This document shows, one piece after another, positions 26,265 through 35,464 of a stretch of DNA of 64,000 bases. The notes under the pieces are model-generated. The model saw only the letters and a list, made by a program, of their open reading frames with translations, ran no database searches and was not told the origin of the DNA. The DNA lies in NCBI RefSeq assembly GCF_019038415.1, contig NZ_JAFKRG010000006.1:1-64000 (forward strand), read 5' to 3'. The stretch's first letter is position 1. The number at the start of each line of letters is the position of its first letter. The DNA is from Synechococcus sp. CCY 9618 (GTDB lineage: Bacteria > Cyanobacteriota > Cyanobacteriia > PCC-6307 > Cyanobiaceae). The translations under genes were made by a program, and so were the position numbers.

Positions 26265-27235
26265 AACTGCGCCACGACTGGTCCCGCGAGGAGATCCAGG
26301 CCCTGCTCACCCTGCCCCTGGTCGATCTGTTGTGGCAGGCCCAGGCTGTGCACCGCACTGCCAACCCCGGGTACCACGTCCAGCTGGCCTCTCTGCTGAG
26401 CGTCAAGACCGGTGGCTGCGAGGAGGATTGCTCCTATTGCCCCCAGTCGATGCACCACGCCAGCGACGTGGCCGGCCGTCCCCAGCTGGCGGTGGAACCG
26501 GTGCTGGAGCGGGCCCGGGCGGCCCGGGCCGCCGGCGCCCACCGGTTCTGCATGGGTTGGGCCTGGCGGGAGATCCGGGACGGGGCCCCCTTCGAGGCCA
26601 TGCTCTCGATGGTGCGCGGTGTGCGGGAGCTGGGACTCGAGGCCTGCGTCACCGCCGGCATGCTCACAGGCGACCAGGCGGAGCGGCTGGCGGCGGCGGG
26701 GCTCACCGCCTACAACCACAACCTGGACACCAGCCCGGAGCACTACGGCCGGATCATCTCCACCCGCACCTACCAGGAGCGGCTCGAAACCCTGCAGCGC
26801 GTGAGGTCCGCCGGCATCGACCTCTGCTGCGGCGGCATCATCGGCCTCGGGGAGGCCCTGGAAGACCGGGCTGGCCTCCTGCAGGTGCTGGCCTGCCTGG
26901 ATCCCCATCCCGAGAGCGTGCCGATCAACGCTCTGGTGGCCGTGGCGGGCACCCCCCTGGAGGAACGGCCCCCTGTGGACCCCCTGGAGCTGGTGCGGAT
27001 GGTGGCCACCGCCCGCATCCTCATGCCCCGCAGCCGGGTGAGGCTGAGCGCCGGCCGGGAGCAGCTGGGGCGGGAGGCCCAGATCCTCTGCCTGCTGGCG
27101 GGGGCCGATTCGATCTTCTATGGCGACACCCTGCTCACCACCTCCAACCCGGCGGTGGCCAGCGACCGGGAGCTGCTGCAGGCGGCCGGAGTGCGGGTCT
27201 CCACGGCACCGGCACCGGTGGCGGCAGCGCGCTGA
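26261..27235 (+). CDS. bioB: biotin synthase
   Basis: BioB inserts sulfur into dethiobiotin by radical SAM chemistry. The [4Fe-4S] motif is CEEDCSYC (CxxxCxxC) in [16 protein letters not shown]; the [2Fe-2S] ligands are spread as in the family ([11 protein letters not shown] region, [24 protein letters not shown]), and the Arg ligand is in [15 protein letters not shown]. The 324-residue length is normal. The ATG at 26261 overlaps the uppS stop; an open frame extends further upstream but inside uppS. TrhO follows after two bases. Confidence 0.96.
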   Translation: MKLRHDWSREEIQALLTLPLVDLLWQAQAVHRTANPGYHVQLASLLSVKTGGCEEDCSYCPQSMHHASDVAGRPQLAVEPVLERARAARAAGAHRFCMGWAWREIRDGAPFEAMLSMVRGVRELGLEACVTAGMLTGDQAERLAAAGLTAYNHNLDTSPEHYGRIISTRTYQERLETLQRVRSAGIDLCCGGIIGLGEALEDRAGLLQVLACLDPHPESVPINALVAVAGTPLEERPPVDPLELVRMVATARILMPRSRVRLSAGREQLGREAQILCLLAGADSIFYGDTLLTTSNPAVASDRELLQAAGVRVSTAPAPVAAAR

Positions 27236-27237
27236 GG

Positions 27238-28176
27238 GTGCAGGTCGCCGCCTTCTATCGGTTCGTCAGCTTCACGGCGGCGGAACTGCCCCTCTGGCGC
27301 GAGCGGCTCCAGGCCTTCGGCCGTGCCGGGGACCTGCGCGGCACCGTGCTGCTGGCGGGCGAAGGCATCAACGGCACCGTCTGCGGTTCCGCCACCGGCG
27401 TCGGCGCCCTCCTCGACCACCTGCAGGCCGATCCGCGGCTGGCGGGGCTGGAGGTCAAGCGCAGCGAGGCGACCCACCAGATCTTCCATCGCTTCAAGGT
27501 CCGCCTCAAGCAGGAGATCGTCACCATGGGGGTGCCCTCGGTCGCGCCCCGGGCCGGCAGCGGGGTGCCGGTGGCTGCTGAGCATTGGAACGACCTGCTG
27601 GCCGACCCGGACACCCTGGTGATCGATACCCGCAATGGTTACGAGGTGGCCCTGGGCAGTTTCGAAGGGGCGATCGATCCGGACACCGCCAGTTTCCGGG
27701 ACTTTCCTGTCTGGGTGGAGCGGCAGTTGCGGCCCCTGGTGGCCGATCGGCGCCCGCGCCGGCTGGCCCTGTTCTGCACCGGCGGCATCCGCTGTGAGAA
27801 GGCCACGGCCCACCTGCTGGCGGAGGGCTTCACCGGCGTCCACCAGCTGCAGGGCGGCATCCTGCGCTACCTGGAGCGGGTGCCGGAGGCCGCCAGCCGC
27901 TGGCGGGGGGAGTGCTACGTCTTCGACCAGCGGGTGGCCCTCGATCACCGGCTCGTCCCCGGCCACCACAGCCTCTGCCATGCCTGTGGCCTGCCCCTCA
28001 GCCCCGCCGACCGGGCCCTGGCGAGCCACGTGGAAGGGGTGAGCTGCCGCCACTGCATCGGCCGCTTCTCCGCCGCCGACCGGGAGCGGTTCGCCGAGCG
28101 CCAGCGCCAGATGGCCCTGGCCGACCTCCGCGGCGACCGCCACATCGGCCGGGCGATGCCGCCGGCCGACCGCTGA
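27238..28176 (+). CDS. trhO: tRNA U34 hydroxylase TrhO (YceA-type rhodanese)
   Basis: TrhO hydroxylates uridine 34 of some tRNAs. The 312-residue protein has the N-terminal acylphosphatase-like domain (YRFVSFTAAELPLWRERL, LLAGEGINGTVCG), a rhodanese domain with the active-site loop CTGGIRCEKAT, and a C-terminal zinc-finger-like cluster (ECYVFDQRVAL, CHACGLPLS, GVSCRHCIGRF). The GTG at 27238 begins two bases after bioB and fits the family start VQVAAFYRF. All features of the family are present. Confidence 0.92.
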   Translation: MQVAAFYRFVSFTAAELPLWRERLQAFGRAGDLRGTVLLAGEGINGTVCGSATGVGALLDHLQADPRLAGLEVKRSEATHQIFHRFKVRLKQEIVTMGVPSVAPRAGSGVPVAAEHWNDLLADPDTLVIDTRNGYEVALGSFEGAIDPDTASFRDFPVWVERQLRPLVADRRPRRLALFCTGGIRCEKATAHLLAEGFTGVHQLQGGILRYLERVPEAASRWRGECYVFDQRVALDHRLVPGHHSLCHACGLPLSPADRALASHVEGVSCRHCIGRFSAADRERFAERQRQMALADLRGDRHIGRAMPPADR

Positions 28177-28186
28177 GCACTGCCCG

Positions 28187-29215
28187 ATGGACCCTCCGAT
28201 CTTCTACAGCTTCCGCCGCTGCCCCTTCGCCATCCGGGCCCGGATGGCCCTGGCGGCGGCCGGGCTGCGGCCGGGCTCGGAGCTGGAACTCCGCGAGGTC
28301 CATCTCGATCACAAGCCTCCCGAACTTCTGGAGGCCTCGGCCAAGGGCACCGTGCCGGTGCTGTGGCTGCCCGCGGCTGCCGGAGCGGGCCCTGCGGGCG
28401 TGCCGCAGGTGCTTGACGAGAGCCTGGCGGTGATGCGCTGGGCCCTGGGCGCCCATGACCCGGCCGATCTGCTGCGGGCCGGTGCCCCCATGGAGCGCGC
28501 GGCCATCGCCGCCCTGATCGAGGAGAACGACGGAACGTTCAAGACCCACCTGGATCGCTTCAAGTACGCCAGCCGCCATCCCGGTGCCGACCCCATGGAG
28601 CACCGGGCCGCCGCCCTGCGGATCCTCATGCGCTGGAGCGTGGCCCTGGAGCGGGGGGGCTGGCTGGTGGGATCGCGGGCCTCCCTGGCCGATCTGGCCT
28701 TGTGGCCCTTCGTGCGCCAGTTCCGGCTCGCCGATCCGGCGGGATTCGATCGGGAGCCGGCCCTCACCCCGCTGCGCCGCTGGCTGCACCGCTTCCTGGA
28801 AGGTCCCGCCCTCGCCGAGGTGATGGCGGAGGCCTGGGCTCCCCGCCACGCCTGGCGATCCCCCCGCTGGCTCTACCACCTGGCCCTGGCGGAGGAGTGG
28901 CGGGAGGCCCGCACCCAGGGGGTCTACCGACGCTCCACCCGGGGGCGCTCCCTGGAGGAGGTGGGGTTCATCCACGCCAGCGGCGCCCACCAGGTGGACG
29001 CCACCTTCCAGCGCTTCTACGACGATGCGGGGGAGGTGCTGCTGCTCACCATCGACCCCCAGCAGCTCTCCGCGCCGGTGCGCTGGGAACCGGCCCCCCC
29101 CAGCGGAGAGCGCTTCCCCCACATCCATGGGCCCCTGCCCCTGAAGGCGGTGCTGACGGCCGAGCCCTTTCCCCGCCGGCCGCCAGCTCCGGTGGTGTCG
29201 CCCTCCCCATGCTGA
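28187..29215 (+). CDS. glutathione S-transferase domain fused to DUF952
   Basis: Residues 1-225 are a GST: thioredoxin-like start PPIFYSFRRCPFAIRARMAL with a CPF motif, the cis-Pro stretch GTVPVLWLP, DESLAVMRWAL, and a helical domain containing GSRASLADLALWPFVRQF. From about 228 to 325 a DUF952 domain follows (LYHLALAEEWREARTQG, GFIHASGAHQVDATFQRFY, ERFPHIHGPLPLKAV). Both are complete. DUF952 proteins are small stand-alone proteins of uncertain, possibly glutathione-related, function, so the fusion is informative. The C-terminal end overlaps the next gene by seven bases. Cytoplasmic. Confidence 0.85.
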   Translation: MDPPIFYSFRRCPFAIRARMALAAAGLRPGSELELREVHLDHKPPELLEASAKGTVPVLWLPAAAGAGPAGVPQVLDESLAVMRWALGAHDPADLLRAGAPMERAAIAALIEENDGTFKTHLDRFKYASRHPGADPMEHRAAALRILMRWSVALERGGWLVGSRASLADLALWPFVRQFRLADPAGFDREPALTPLRRWLHRFLEGPALAEVMAEAWAPRHAWRSPRWLYHLALAEEWREARTQGVYRRSTRGRSLEEVGFIHASGAHQVDATFQRFYDDAGEVLLLTIDPQQLSAPVRWEPAPPSGERFPHIHGPLPLKAVLTAEPFPRRPPAPVVSPSPC

Positions 29216-29715
29216 CCCTGGCGGCCGTGGAGCAGGGGGCCCGGGCCCGGGGTCTGCTGCTGCGGCTGCGTGTCGGTGGGTGGGTGGGGGTGCGGGGGGT
29301 GCGGGTGGTGCTGGCCCGGCCCCGGCCGGAGGCTGCGCCGCTGCTGCTGGGGGAGCTCAAGGGCTGGTTTCTGCCGGCGCGGGACGGTCTGCGGCTGGAC
29401 ACCATGCGCGTGCAGGGTCAGGACACCCAGGCCGTCGGGCCGCTGATCTGGGCCGCCACCTTCGCCTGGGCCCTGGAAACCACCCCCTGCCGCACGGCCC
29501 GGCTGCTGGCCATCCGCGACGGGGATCGCCAGCACCGGCGGCTGGTGCGCTACTTCCGCCGCCTCGGCTTCGTCCCCCTGCGGGAGCTGGGCGGCGATCC
29601 GCTGGATCTGGCCCCGCGGCTGCTCTGGGGCGGCGCCGGCCTGCTGATGCAGGCAGACTGCGGCGAAGGGCTGCGGCGCTGCGAGCGATGGCTTCGCCAC
29701 ACGGCACCGGTCTGA
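29209..29715 (+). CDS. hypothetical protein, GNAT-like features, 168 aa
   Basis: No confident family. The second half (TARLLAIRDGDRQHRRLVRY, then FRRLGFVPLRELGGDP) resembles the last part of GNAT acetyltransferases, where a residue like RRLGF follows the acetyl-CoA helix, and the N-terminal half has alternating strands. The ATG at 29209 overlaps the previous gene's stop, so it is coupled to the GST-DUF952 gene. It is probably cytoplasmic; substrate unknown. Confidence 0.65.
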   Translation: MLTLAAVEQGARARGLLLRLRVGGWVGVRGVRVVLARPRPEAAPLLLGELKGWFLPARDGLRLDTMRVQGQDTQAVGPLIWAATFAWALETTPCRTARLLAIRDGDRQHRRLVRYFRRLGFVPLRELGGDPLDLAPRLLWGGAGLLMQADCGEGLRRCERWLRHTAPV

Positions 29716-29755
29716 TTCGCCGCCAGCCTGGCCCCCCCGGATCGCTCCGGCCCCC

Positions 29756-30937
29756 GTGCCATCATCCGCAGCGCCGGCCCCGGTGCACGGACGGATGACT
29801 CTTGATGACGGCGGCGACGGGCTGAAGGCCATGGCAGCGGCCTTTGACCTGCCCGGACCGGTCGCGAGCGTCGAGCCCCTGGGCAGCGGCAACGTCAACG
29901 ACACCTATCAGGTGAGCACCGAGGGCTCCCCCGGGCGGCGCTACGTGCTGCAGCGTCTGAACCAGCGGGTGTTCCGCCGGCCCGATCTGGTGATGGCCAA
30001 CATCCTCACCATCGGGGAGCACGTGGGCAAGCGACTGGCGCGGGCCTGTCCCGTGCGGGGGGAGCGCCGCTGGGAACTGCCTCAGGTGGTGCGGGCGCGG
30101 CGGGACGGTCGGGCCTGGGTGGAACGGGGCGATGAGTTCTGGCGCCTGCTCACCTTCGTCGAAGCCGCCCGCAGCTTCGACGTGGTGGCCTCGGCTGATC
30201 AGGCCCGGGAGGTGGGCTACGGCCTTGGACTGTTCCATCACCTGATCAGTGACCTGCCTCCGGAGCGGCTGGCGGACACCCTGGAGGGCTTCCATGTGAC
30301 CCCCTCCTATCTGGCCCACTACGACGCGGTGCTGGCGAGTGCAGCAGGGGTGACGGGGACCGATGTTCACCACTGCCGTGCCTTCGTGGAGGACCGTCGC
30401 GACTTCGCCCCGGTGCTGGAGCAGGCGCGGGCGCGGGGGCTGCTCGTGCCGAGGCCCATCCATGGGGACCCGAAGGTCAGCAACGTGATGCTGGATGTGC
30501 ACACCGGCCTGGCGGTGGCGCTGGTGGACCTGGACACGGTGAAGCCGGGGCTGATTCACTACGACATCGGCGACTGTCTGCGTTCGTGCTGCAATCCGGC
30601 GGGGGAGGAAACCAGCGATCTGGACAGCGTGCGTTTCGACCTCGAGCGCTGCCGGCAGGTGCTGGGCGGCTACCTGGCCGCGGCGGCGGGTTTTCTCACC
30701 GATGCGGACTACGACCATCTCCAGTCCGCCATCCGCCTGATCAGCTTCGAGCTCGGTCTGCGCTTCTTCACCGACCATCTGGCCGGTGATGTCTATTTCC
30801 GGGCGGACCATCCTGGCCACAACCTGCAGCGGGCCATGGTGCAGTTCCGCCTGACGCGGAGCATCGAGGCCCAGGAGCGTCAGATCGCTGCCCTGATCGC
30901 GGATCTGCGGGCCCACCATTCCCCCGCGTGTCGGTGA
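29756..30937 (+). CDS. phosphotransferase family kinase (APH-like, N-acetylhexosamine kinase type)
   Basis: The 393-residue protein has the aminoglycoside-phosphotransferase/choline-kinase fold: nucleotide loop PLGSGNVNDTYQVST, VLQRLNQRVFRRPDLVMANI, the catalytic loop RPIHGDPKVSNVMLD (H-G-D) and the metal-binding VDLDTVKPGLIHYDIGDCLR. The combination of QRLN and the D-T-V-K-PG block fits the NahK group, which phosphorylates amino sugars such as N-acetylhexosamines, so a sugar kinase is likelier than an antibiotic enzyme. GTG 29756 or ATG 29795 could be the start. The stop overlaps the following gene (TGATG). Confidence 0.82.
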   Translation: MPSSAAPAPVHGRMTLDDGGDGLKAMAAAFDLPGPVASVEPLGSGNVNDTYQVSTEGSPGRRYVLQRLNQRVFRRPDLVMANILTIGEHVGKRLARACPVRGERRWELPQVVRARRDGRAWVERGDEFWRLLTFVEAARSFDVVASADQAREVGYGLGLFHHLISDLPPERLADTLEGFHVTPSYLAHYDAVLASAAGVTGTDVHHCRAFVEDRRDFAPVLEQARARGLLVPRPIHGDPKVSNVMLDVHTGLAVALVDLDTVKPGLIHYDIGDCLRSCCNPAGEETSDLDSVRFDLERCRQVLGGYLAAAAGFLTDADYDHLQSAIRLISFELGLRFFTDHLAGDVYFRADHPGHNLQRAMVQFRLTRSIEAQERQIAALIADLRAHHSPACR

Positions 30938-31485
30938 TGGCCCTTCCCTCTGGCGCTGCGTTCGGCCTCCATCCCTTCGATCCCGGCGTCGTGCCGCCGG
31001 CCCTGCGGCTGAGCGGCCGGGTGGAGCGCCAGGACGGCCGGCTGAGCCTGATCTATCACCTGGAGGGTCCCCTCCAGACGCTGCGGCTGCCACCCTGGGC
31101 CCAGGCCCCGGGGCGCCGCGACGAGCTCTGGACGACCACCTGCTTCGAGTGTTTTCTGGCCACCGGGGAACAGGGCCCCTACTGGGAGGTCAACCTGTCA
31201 CCGGCCGGGCACTGGAACCTCTACAGGCTCGAGGACTACCGCTCCGGCCTCCGGCCCGAGTCCGCCTGCGGGACCCCCAGCCTCCAGCTGGACTCCGGCG
31301 AGTGCCGCCTGACCCTGCGGGCGGCCATCCCCCTGCCCCCGGCCCTGGCGGCCGCGACGCGGCTCCACCTCGGGGTGACGGCCGTGATCGCGTCCGCCGC
31401 GGGGGAGCTGAGCTACTGGGCCCTGGCCCATCCCGGCCCCGAACCCGATTTCCACCGCCGGGACGGCTTCCTGCTGCGGCTCTGA
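30937..31485 (+). CDS. DOMON-like domain protein
   Basis: A 182-residue single-domain protein made mostly of beta strands, with the pattern LWTTTCFECFLATGEQGPYW, EVNLSPAGHWNLYRLEDYR and GELSYWALAHPGPEPDFHRRDGF that marks DOMON-like proteins in proteobacteria and cyanobacteria. The family may bind a carbohydrate or haem; its role is not established. No signal peptide. The ATG at 30937 overlaps the stop of the kinase gene, and the shared translation suggests a joint task on a sugar compound (inference). Confidence 0.75.
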   Translation: MALPSGAAFGLHPFDPGVVPPALRLSGRVERQDGRLSLIYHLEGPLQTLRLPPWAQAPGRRDELWTTTCFECFLATGEQGPYWEVNLSPAGHWNLYRLEDYRSGLRPESACGTPSLQLDSGECRLTLRAAIPLPPALAAATRLHLGVTAVIASAAGELSYWALAHPGPEPDFHRRDGFLLRL

Positions 31486-31539
31486 ACCGCGGATCCGGGA
31501 TGATCGATAGGGTGTGGGTTCCGCCGGCCCCCATCGCTG

Positions 31540-32097
31540 ATGCGATCCGTCGTTCTGGCCCTTGCCCTGATGGTGGCCGCTCCGGGCGCCCGGGCCGTCC
31601 CGTTCAGCCTGCGCAGCAGCGACATCCCCGCCGGCGGCACCATCGGGCTGCGCCAGGTGTTCGACGGCTTCGGCTGCACCGGCGCCAACATCTCCCCTGC
31701 CCTGGCCTGGAGCGGACCACCGGCGGGCACCCGCAGCTTCGCCCTGCTGGTGCACGATCCCGACGCCCCCACCGGAGGCAGCGGCTGGTGGCACTGGCTG
31801 CTGCTCGACCTGCCCGCCGGCCTGAGGGGACTGCCCTCCGGTGCGGGGAGCGCTGGTGGCGCCGGCCTGCCCGCCGGGGCCCGCCAGATCCGCACCGACT
31901 ACGGCATCCCGGGCTGGGGTGGTCCCTGCCCGCCGGTGGGGGACAGCCCCCATCGCTACGTGTTCACGCTCCATGCCCTGAAGGTGGCGAAGCTGGAGGT
32001 TCCCGAGGGCGCCTCCGCTGCCCTGGCGGGTTACATGGTGAACGCCAACAGCCTGGGCACGGCCACCTTCACGGGCTTCTACGGCCGCAGCCGCTGA
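31540..32097 (+). CDS. exported YbhB/YbcL-type PEBP protein
   Basis: A signal peptide ([19 protein letters not shown]) precedes a phosphatidylethanolamine-binding-like domain of 165 residues. Family motifs are visible: [39 protein letters not shown] and [30 protein letters not shown] (split here for length), with the DPDAP and GPCPP-H-Y segments forming the anion-binding pocket. Bacterial members are periplasmic and of uncertain function. The 3' end overlaps the convergent lipA by 19 bases. Confidence 0.9.
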   Translation: MRSVVLALALMVAAPGARAVPFSLRSSDIPAGGTIGLRQVFDGFGCTGANISPALAWSGPPAGTRSFALLVHDPDAPTGGSGWWHWLLLDLPAGLRGLPSGAGSAGGAGLPAGARQIRTDYGIPGWGGPCPPVGDSPHRYVFTLHALKVAKLEVPEGASAALAGYMVNANSLGTATFTGFYGRSR

Positions 32098-33029
32098 GGC
32101 TCACAAGTGGGCACTGATCCATCCTCACCGGCGTGGTAGCTGCTGCGCACCAGGGGGCCGCTGCGCACCTGGAGGAAGCCCAGGCCCCGGGCGACGGCGC
32201 CCAACTCTTCGAACTCCTCCGGCCTCCAGTAGCGGGCCACCGGGATGTGGGCCAGGGAGGGCCGCAGGTACTGGCCCAGGGTGAGCCGCTGGCAGCCGGC
32301 CGCCCGCAGCTGCTCCAGGCTGGCCACCACCTCCTGGCGGCTTTCGCCGAGGCCCAGCATCAGACCGGATTTGGTGGGGATCGCCGGCGCCAGTTCCCGG
32401 GCGGCGGCCAGCAGCTCCAGGGAGCGGCGGTAGGTGGCGCCGCGGCGCACCTCTCCCTGCAGGCGCTCCACCGTCTCCAGGTTGTGGTTGAAGCACACCG
32501 GAGCGGCGGCCAGCACCGTGGCCAGCCGCTGGCGCTGGGCCCGGCGGCCCGCCTCCGGGTCCGGGTGGCCGCCCCAGAAATCGGGGGTGAGCAGTTCGAT
32601 CGCCACGGCGGGATCACGCCGGCGAATCGCCGCCATCGTGGCAGTGAACAGGCCGGCACCGTGGTCGGCCAGGTCGTCGCGGGCCACGGCGGTGAGCACC
32701 ACGTAGCGCAGCCCCAGCACCTGCACCGCCTCGGCCACCCGCTCCGGCTCGCTGCCATCGAGGGGAACGGGGGCCCGGCCCTTGTCCACCTGGCAGAAGG
32801 CGCAGCTGCGGGTGCAGATGGGCCCGCCCAGCAGGAAGGTGGCGGTGCCGGCGGCGTAGCACTCCCCCCGGTTGGGACAGCGGCCCTCCTCGCAGATGGT
32901 GTGCAGCCGCTGCTGCTTCACCACCCCCTGCACCCGCTCCAGGGCCGAGGCCTCCCCCAGGGGCCGGCGGATCCAGTCCGGCAGCCGCTCGGCGGGAGGG
33001 ATGGCGCTGTAGCGGCTGGTGCTGGTCAT
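32079..33029 (-). CDS. lipA: lipoyl synthase
   Basis: LipA inserts two sulfurs into protein-bound octanoyl groups by radical SAM chemistry. Both clusters are visible: the auxiliary cluster CxxxxxCxxxxxC in [12 protein letters not shown] and the radical SAM motif CTRSCAFC. The closing motif [13 protein letters not shown] carries the RSSY cluster ligand serine. Length is 316 residues. The ATG at 33029 was chosen because the preceding frame reads non-conserved residues. recR lies ten bases upstream, co-directional. Confidence 0.96.
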   Translation of the reverse strand: MTSTSRYSAIPPAERLPDWIRRPLGEASALERVQGVVKQQRLHTICEEGRCPNRGECYAAGTATFLLGGPICTRSCAFCQVDKGRAPVPLDGSEPERVAEAVQVLGLRYVVLTAVARDDLADHGAGLFTATMAAIRRRDPAVAIELLTPDFWGGHPDPEAGRRAQRQRLATVLAAAPVCFNHNLETVERLQGEVRRGATYRRSLELLAAARELAPAIPTKSGLMLGLGESRQEVVASLEQLRAAGCQRLTLGQYLRPSLAHIPVARYWRPEEFEELGAVARGLGFLQVRSGPLVRSSYHAGEDGSVPTCEPQRLRP

Positions 33030-33039
33030 GGCTGCGGGC

Positions 33040-33639
33040 TCATTCCATCCGGCGGCGGCCTTCGAAGGCCCGCGCCAGGGTGACCTCATCGGCGTATTCC
33101 AGCTCCCCCCCCACCGGCAGGCCGTAGGCGATGCGGGTGACGCTGGTGAAGGGCTTCAGCAGCCGGGCCAGGTAGAGGCTGGTGGTGTCCCCCTCGACGC
33201 TGGGGGTGAGGGCCAGGATCACCTCGGTGATCCCGTCCCGGTCCACCCGCTCCACCAGGGGCTGGATCTGCAGCAGTTCGGGGCCCACCCCATCCATCGG
33301 CGAGATCAGTCCCCCCAGCACGTGGTAACCCCCGTGGAATTCGTGGGTGCGCTCCATCGCCAGCAGGTCGCGGGAGTCGGCCACCACGCACACCTGGCCG
33401 TTGCGGCGCTCCTCGTTGCGGCAGATCTCACAGAACTCCTCGGCCGAGAGATGGAAGCAGCCGCGGCACTGCCCCACCTGGCTGCGGGCCGCCAGCAGGG
33501 CATCGGCGAAGCTGCGGATCTGCTCCTCCGGCTGGCGCAGCAGATGCAGGGCCAGCCGCTGGGCCGTGCGGGGGCCGATGCCCGGCAGGCGCTCGAACTG
33601 GTCGATCAGCCGGGCCAGGGGTCGGGTGAAACCGCTCAG
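33040..33639 (-). CDS. recR: recombination protein RecR, apparent CTG start
   Basis: RecR acts with RecF/RecO in loading RecA at gaps. The frame contains the helix-hairpin-helix ([20 protein letters not shown]), the zinc finger [16 protein letters not shown], and the Toprim strand [16 protein letters not shown] followed by [17 protein letters not shown]. The first ATG in frame is at 33477, inside the domain, so it cannot be the start. Upstream to the stop at 33664 there is no ATG, GTG or TTG. The CTG at 33639 gives 199 residues and places Leu where homologues have Met before S-x-(Y/F)-TRPLARLI. An ATT at 33663 is a less likely alternative. lipA follows after ten bases. Confidence 0.82.
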   Translation of the reverse strand: MSGFTRPLARLIDQFERLPGIGPRTAQRLALHLLRQPEEQIRSFADALLAARSQVGQCRGCFHLSAEEFCEICRNEERRNGQVCVVADSRDLLAMERTHEFHGGYHVLGGLISPMDGVGPELLQIQPLVERVDRDGITEVILALTPSVEGDTTSLYLARLLKPFTSVTRIAYGLPVGGELEYADEVTLARAFEGRRRME

Positions 33640-33714
33640 CGAACCGCTGCAGATGGGGAGAATCTAGGAGGGGCCTGGCGCGCGGAGCGGGGGGGCGCCG
33701 GGTGAAGATGGCCC

Positions 33715-34356
33715 ATGGCTCCCGCCCGCCCCCTTGCCCCGCTTCGCGCCATGGGTTCTTCCGCCGCCCCCGTCCCCGGTGCTCCACCGGCCTCCGCTCG
33801 CCGCAACGGGCGCCGCCGGGGCCTGGGCTCCCTGCTGACGGGGCTGCTGCTGACCCTGGTGCTGGTGGGTTGCAGTGCCGCCGCCGCGGGCCTCAATTCC
33901 TTCCAGAGTCCCGACGGGCGCTACGCCTTCCTCTATCCCACCGGCTGGACCCGGGTGCAGGTGAGCGATGGCCCCCAGGTGGTCTTCCACGATCTGATCA
34001 ACAGCGACGAGACCCTCAGCCTGGTGGTGTCCGAGGTCACCCCGGAGCGGGACCTCAGCCAGCTGGGCAGCGCGGTCGAGGTGGGGGAGACCCTGCGCCG
34101 CAGCGTGATTTCGCCGGAGGGCAGCGGCCGTGATGCCGAGCTGGTGGAAGCCCGCGAACGGGAGCAGGGAGGCCACACCTACTTCGATCTCGAATACCGG
34201 GTCCATCTGGCCGACCGGGACCGCCACGAGCTGGCCACGGTGGTGGTGGACCGTGGCCGGCTCTATACCTTCGCCGCCAGCACCAACGAGGCCCGCTGGA
34301 CCAAGGTGAAGGACCTGTTCGGGGTGGTGATCGGCTCCTTCACCCTGCAGATCTGA
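33715..34356 (+). CDS. PsbP-like lipoprotein (CyanoP)
   Basis: CyanoP assists photosystem II assembly on the lumenal side of thylakoids. A lipoprotein signal (RRRGLGSLLTGLLLTLVLVGC) puts the lipidated Cys at about residue 53. The mature part starts with NSFQSPDGRYAFLYPTGWTRV, a hallmark of PsbP proteins, followed by VVFHDLINSDETLSLVVSEV and the closing WTKVKDLFGVVIGSF. ATG 33751 is an alternative start that trims a Pro-rich leader. The next gene begins two bases after the stop. Confidence 0.9.
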   Translation: MAPARPLAPLRAMGSSAAPVPGAPPASARRNGRRRGLGSLLTGLLLTLVLVGCSAAAAGLNSFQSPDGRYAFLYPTGWTRVQVSDGPQVVFHDLINSDETLSLVVSEVTPERDLSQLGSAVEVGETLRRSVISPEGSGRDAELVEAREREQGGHTYFDLEYRVHLADRDRHELATVVVDRGRLYTFAASTNEARWTKVKDLFGVVIGSFTLQI

Positions 34357-34358
34357 GC

Positions 34359-35444
34359 GTGACCGCACCGGGACCGGCGGGGGCTCGCCAGGTCCGGGTG
34401 GCTGTGGTGGGGGGGGGGCTGGCCGGCAGCCTGCTGGCCCTGGAGCTGGCGGAGCGGGGGCTGGCCGTGGTGCTCATCGATGCCGGCAGCGACGGGGCCA
34501 CGGCCCTCAGCTACGGCGGCGTGGCCTGGTGGGCCGGAGCTCCCGGTCCCCTTGGCGGGCTGATCCGCCGGGCTCCGGCCGCCTGGCACCGGCTCGAGGC
34601 CCGCCATGGCCCGCTCGGCTGGCGGGGCTGCGGGCTGCGGCTCCATGGCGGCGGCTGGGCCACCCCGCTGCTGCGGCCCCCGTTCGCCCAGGTGGACAGC
34701 ACCGTGCTGATGGCCGCCCTGCCTGGGGCGCTGGCGGCTGCCGGGGTTGCCCGGCGCCGTGCCCGGGTGGTGGGTCCGCCGCGGCCCGGTTCCGGTGGCT
34801 GGCTGCTGGATCTGGAGCCGGGCCCGCTCCTGACGGTGGATCAGGTGGTGCTGGCGGCGGGGGCCGGTTGCCGCCAGCTGGCTCCCGGCCTGCCCGAGCG
34901 GCTGCGGGCCAGCTGGGCCGGCGTGCTCACTCTGCAGGATCGATCCAACCTGCCGAGGTCGCCACCCAGCCGCTGGGTGCGCCATGCCGCGGCCTGCCGC
35001 ATCGTGCAGCCCCGCCGCTGGCAGCGCCCGGCCCTGGAGGGGGGCGCCGCGGCGCTGCAGGAGGAGCGCTGGATCGTGGATGCCGGTTTCGCCCCCTGGG
35101 GGCAGGGGCTGCTGCTGGGCCAGAGCAGCCTGGTGCGGCCGGGGCTGGCCGCCGGCATCCCGCCGGCGGCGGCGGCGATGGAGAGCCACCTGCGCCGGGG
35201 CCTGGCCGGACTTGATCCGGTCCTGGCCGCTCTGCCAGGTCCCTTCCTGCAGGTCCCGGTGGCGTTCTGCATCGGCGCCGTTCCCCTGGTGGGTCCCGTG
35301 CCGGGGGCGGCGGGTCTCTGGGTCTTCAGCGGCTTCGGCGGTGCCTTCGCCCAGGTGCCGGTGCTTGCCCCCCTGCTGGCGGCAGCCATCACGGACGGCT
35401 CCGAACTGTCGACCCTGGCGAGATTGGGAACCCTGCCGGGCTGA
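34359..35444 (+). CDS. FAD-dependent oxidoreductase (DadA/ThiO-like)
   Basis: A 361-residue flavoprotein with an N-terminal Rossmann motif (RVAVVGGGLAGSLLALELAERG), acidic second strand (VVLIDAGSD), the Ser/Ala-rich SYGGVAWWAGAP segment and the C-terminal GLWVFSGFGGAFAQVPVLAP that closes the FAD site. The fold fits D-amino-acid or glycine oxidase-like enzymes (DadA, ThiO); the substrate is unknown. It starts with GTG two bases after the CyanoP stop and is followed, 20 bases on, by the secretion gene. Confidence 0.8.
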   Translation: MTAPGPAGARQVRVAVVGGGLAGSLLALELAERGLAVVLIDAGSDGATALSYGGVAWWAGAPGPLGGLIRRAPAAWHRLEARHGPLGWRGCGLRLHGGGWATPLLRPPFAQVDSTVLMAALPGALAAAGVARRRARVVGPPRPGSGGWLLDLEPGPLLTVDQVVLAAGAGCRQLAPGLPERLRASWAGVLTLQDRSNLPRSPPSRWVRHAAACRIVQPRRWQRPALEGGAAALQEERWIVDAGFAPWGQGLLLGQSSLVRPGLAAGIPPAAAAMESHLRRGLAGLDPVLAALPGPFLQVPVAFCIGAVPLVGPVPGAAGLWVFSGFGGAFAQVPVLAPLLAAAITDGSELSTLARLGTLPG

Positions 35445-35464
35445 CAGGCGCCGATCCATCCTGC

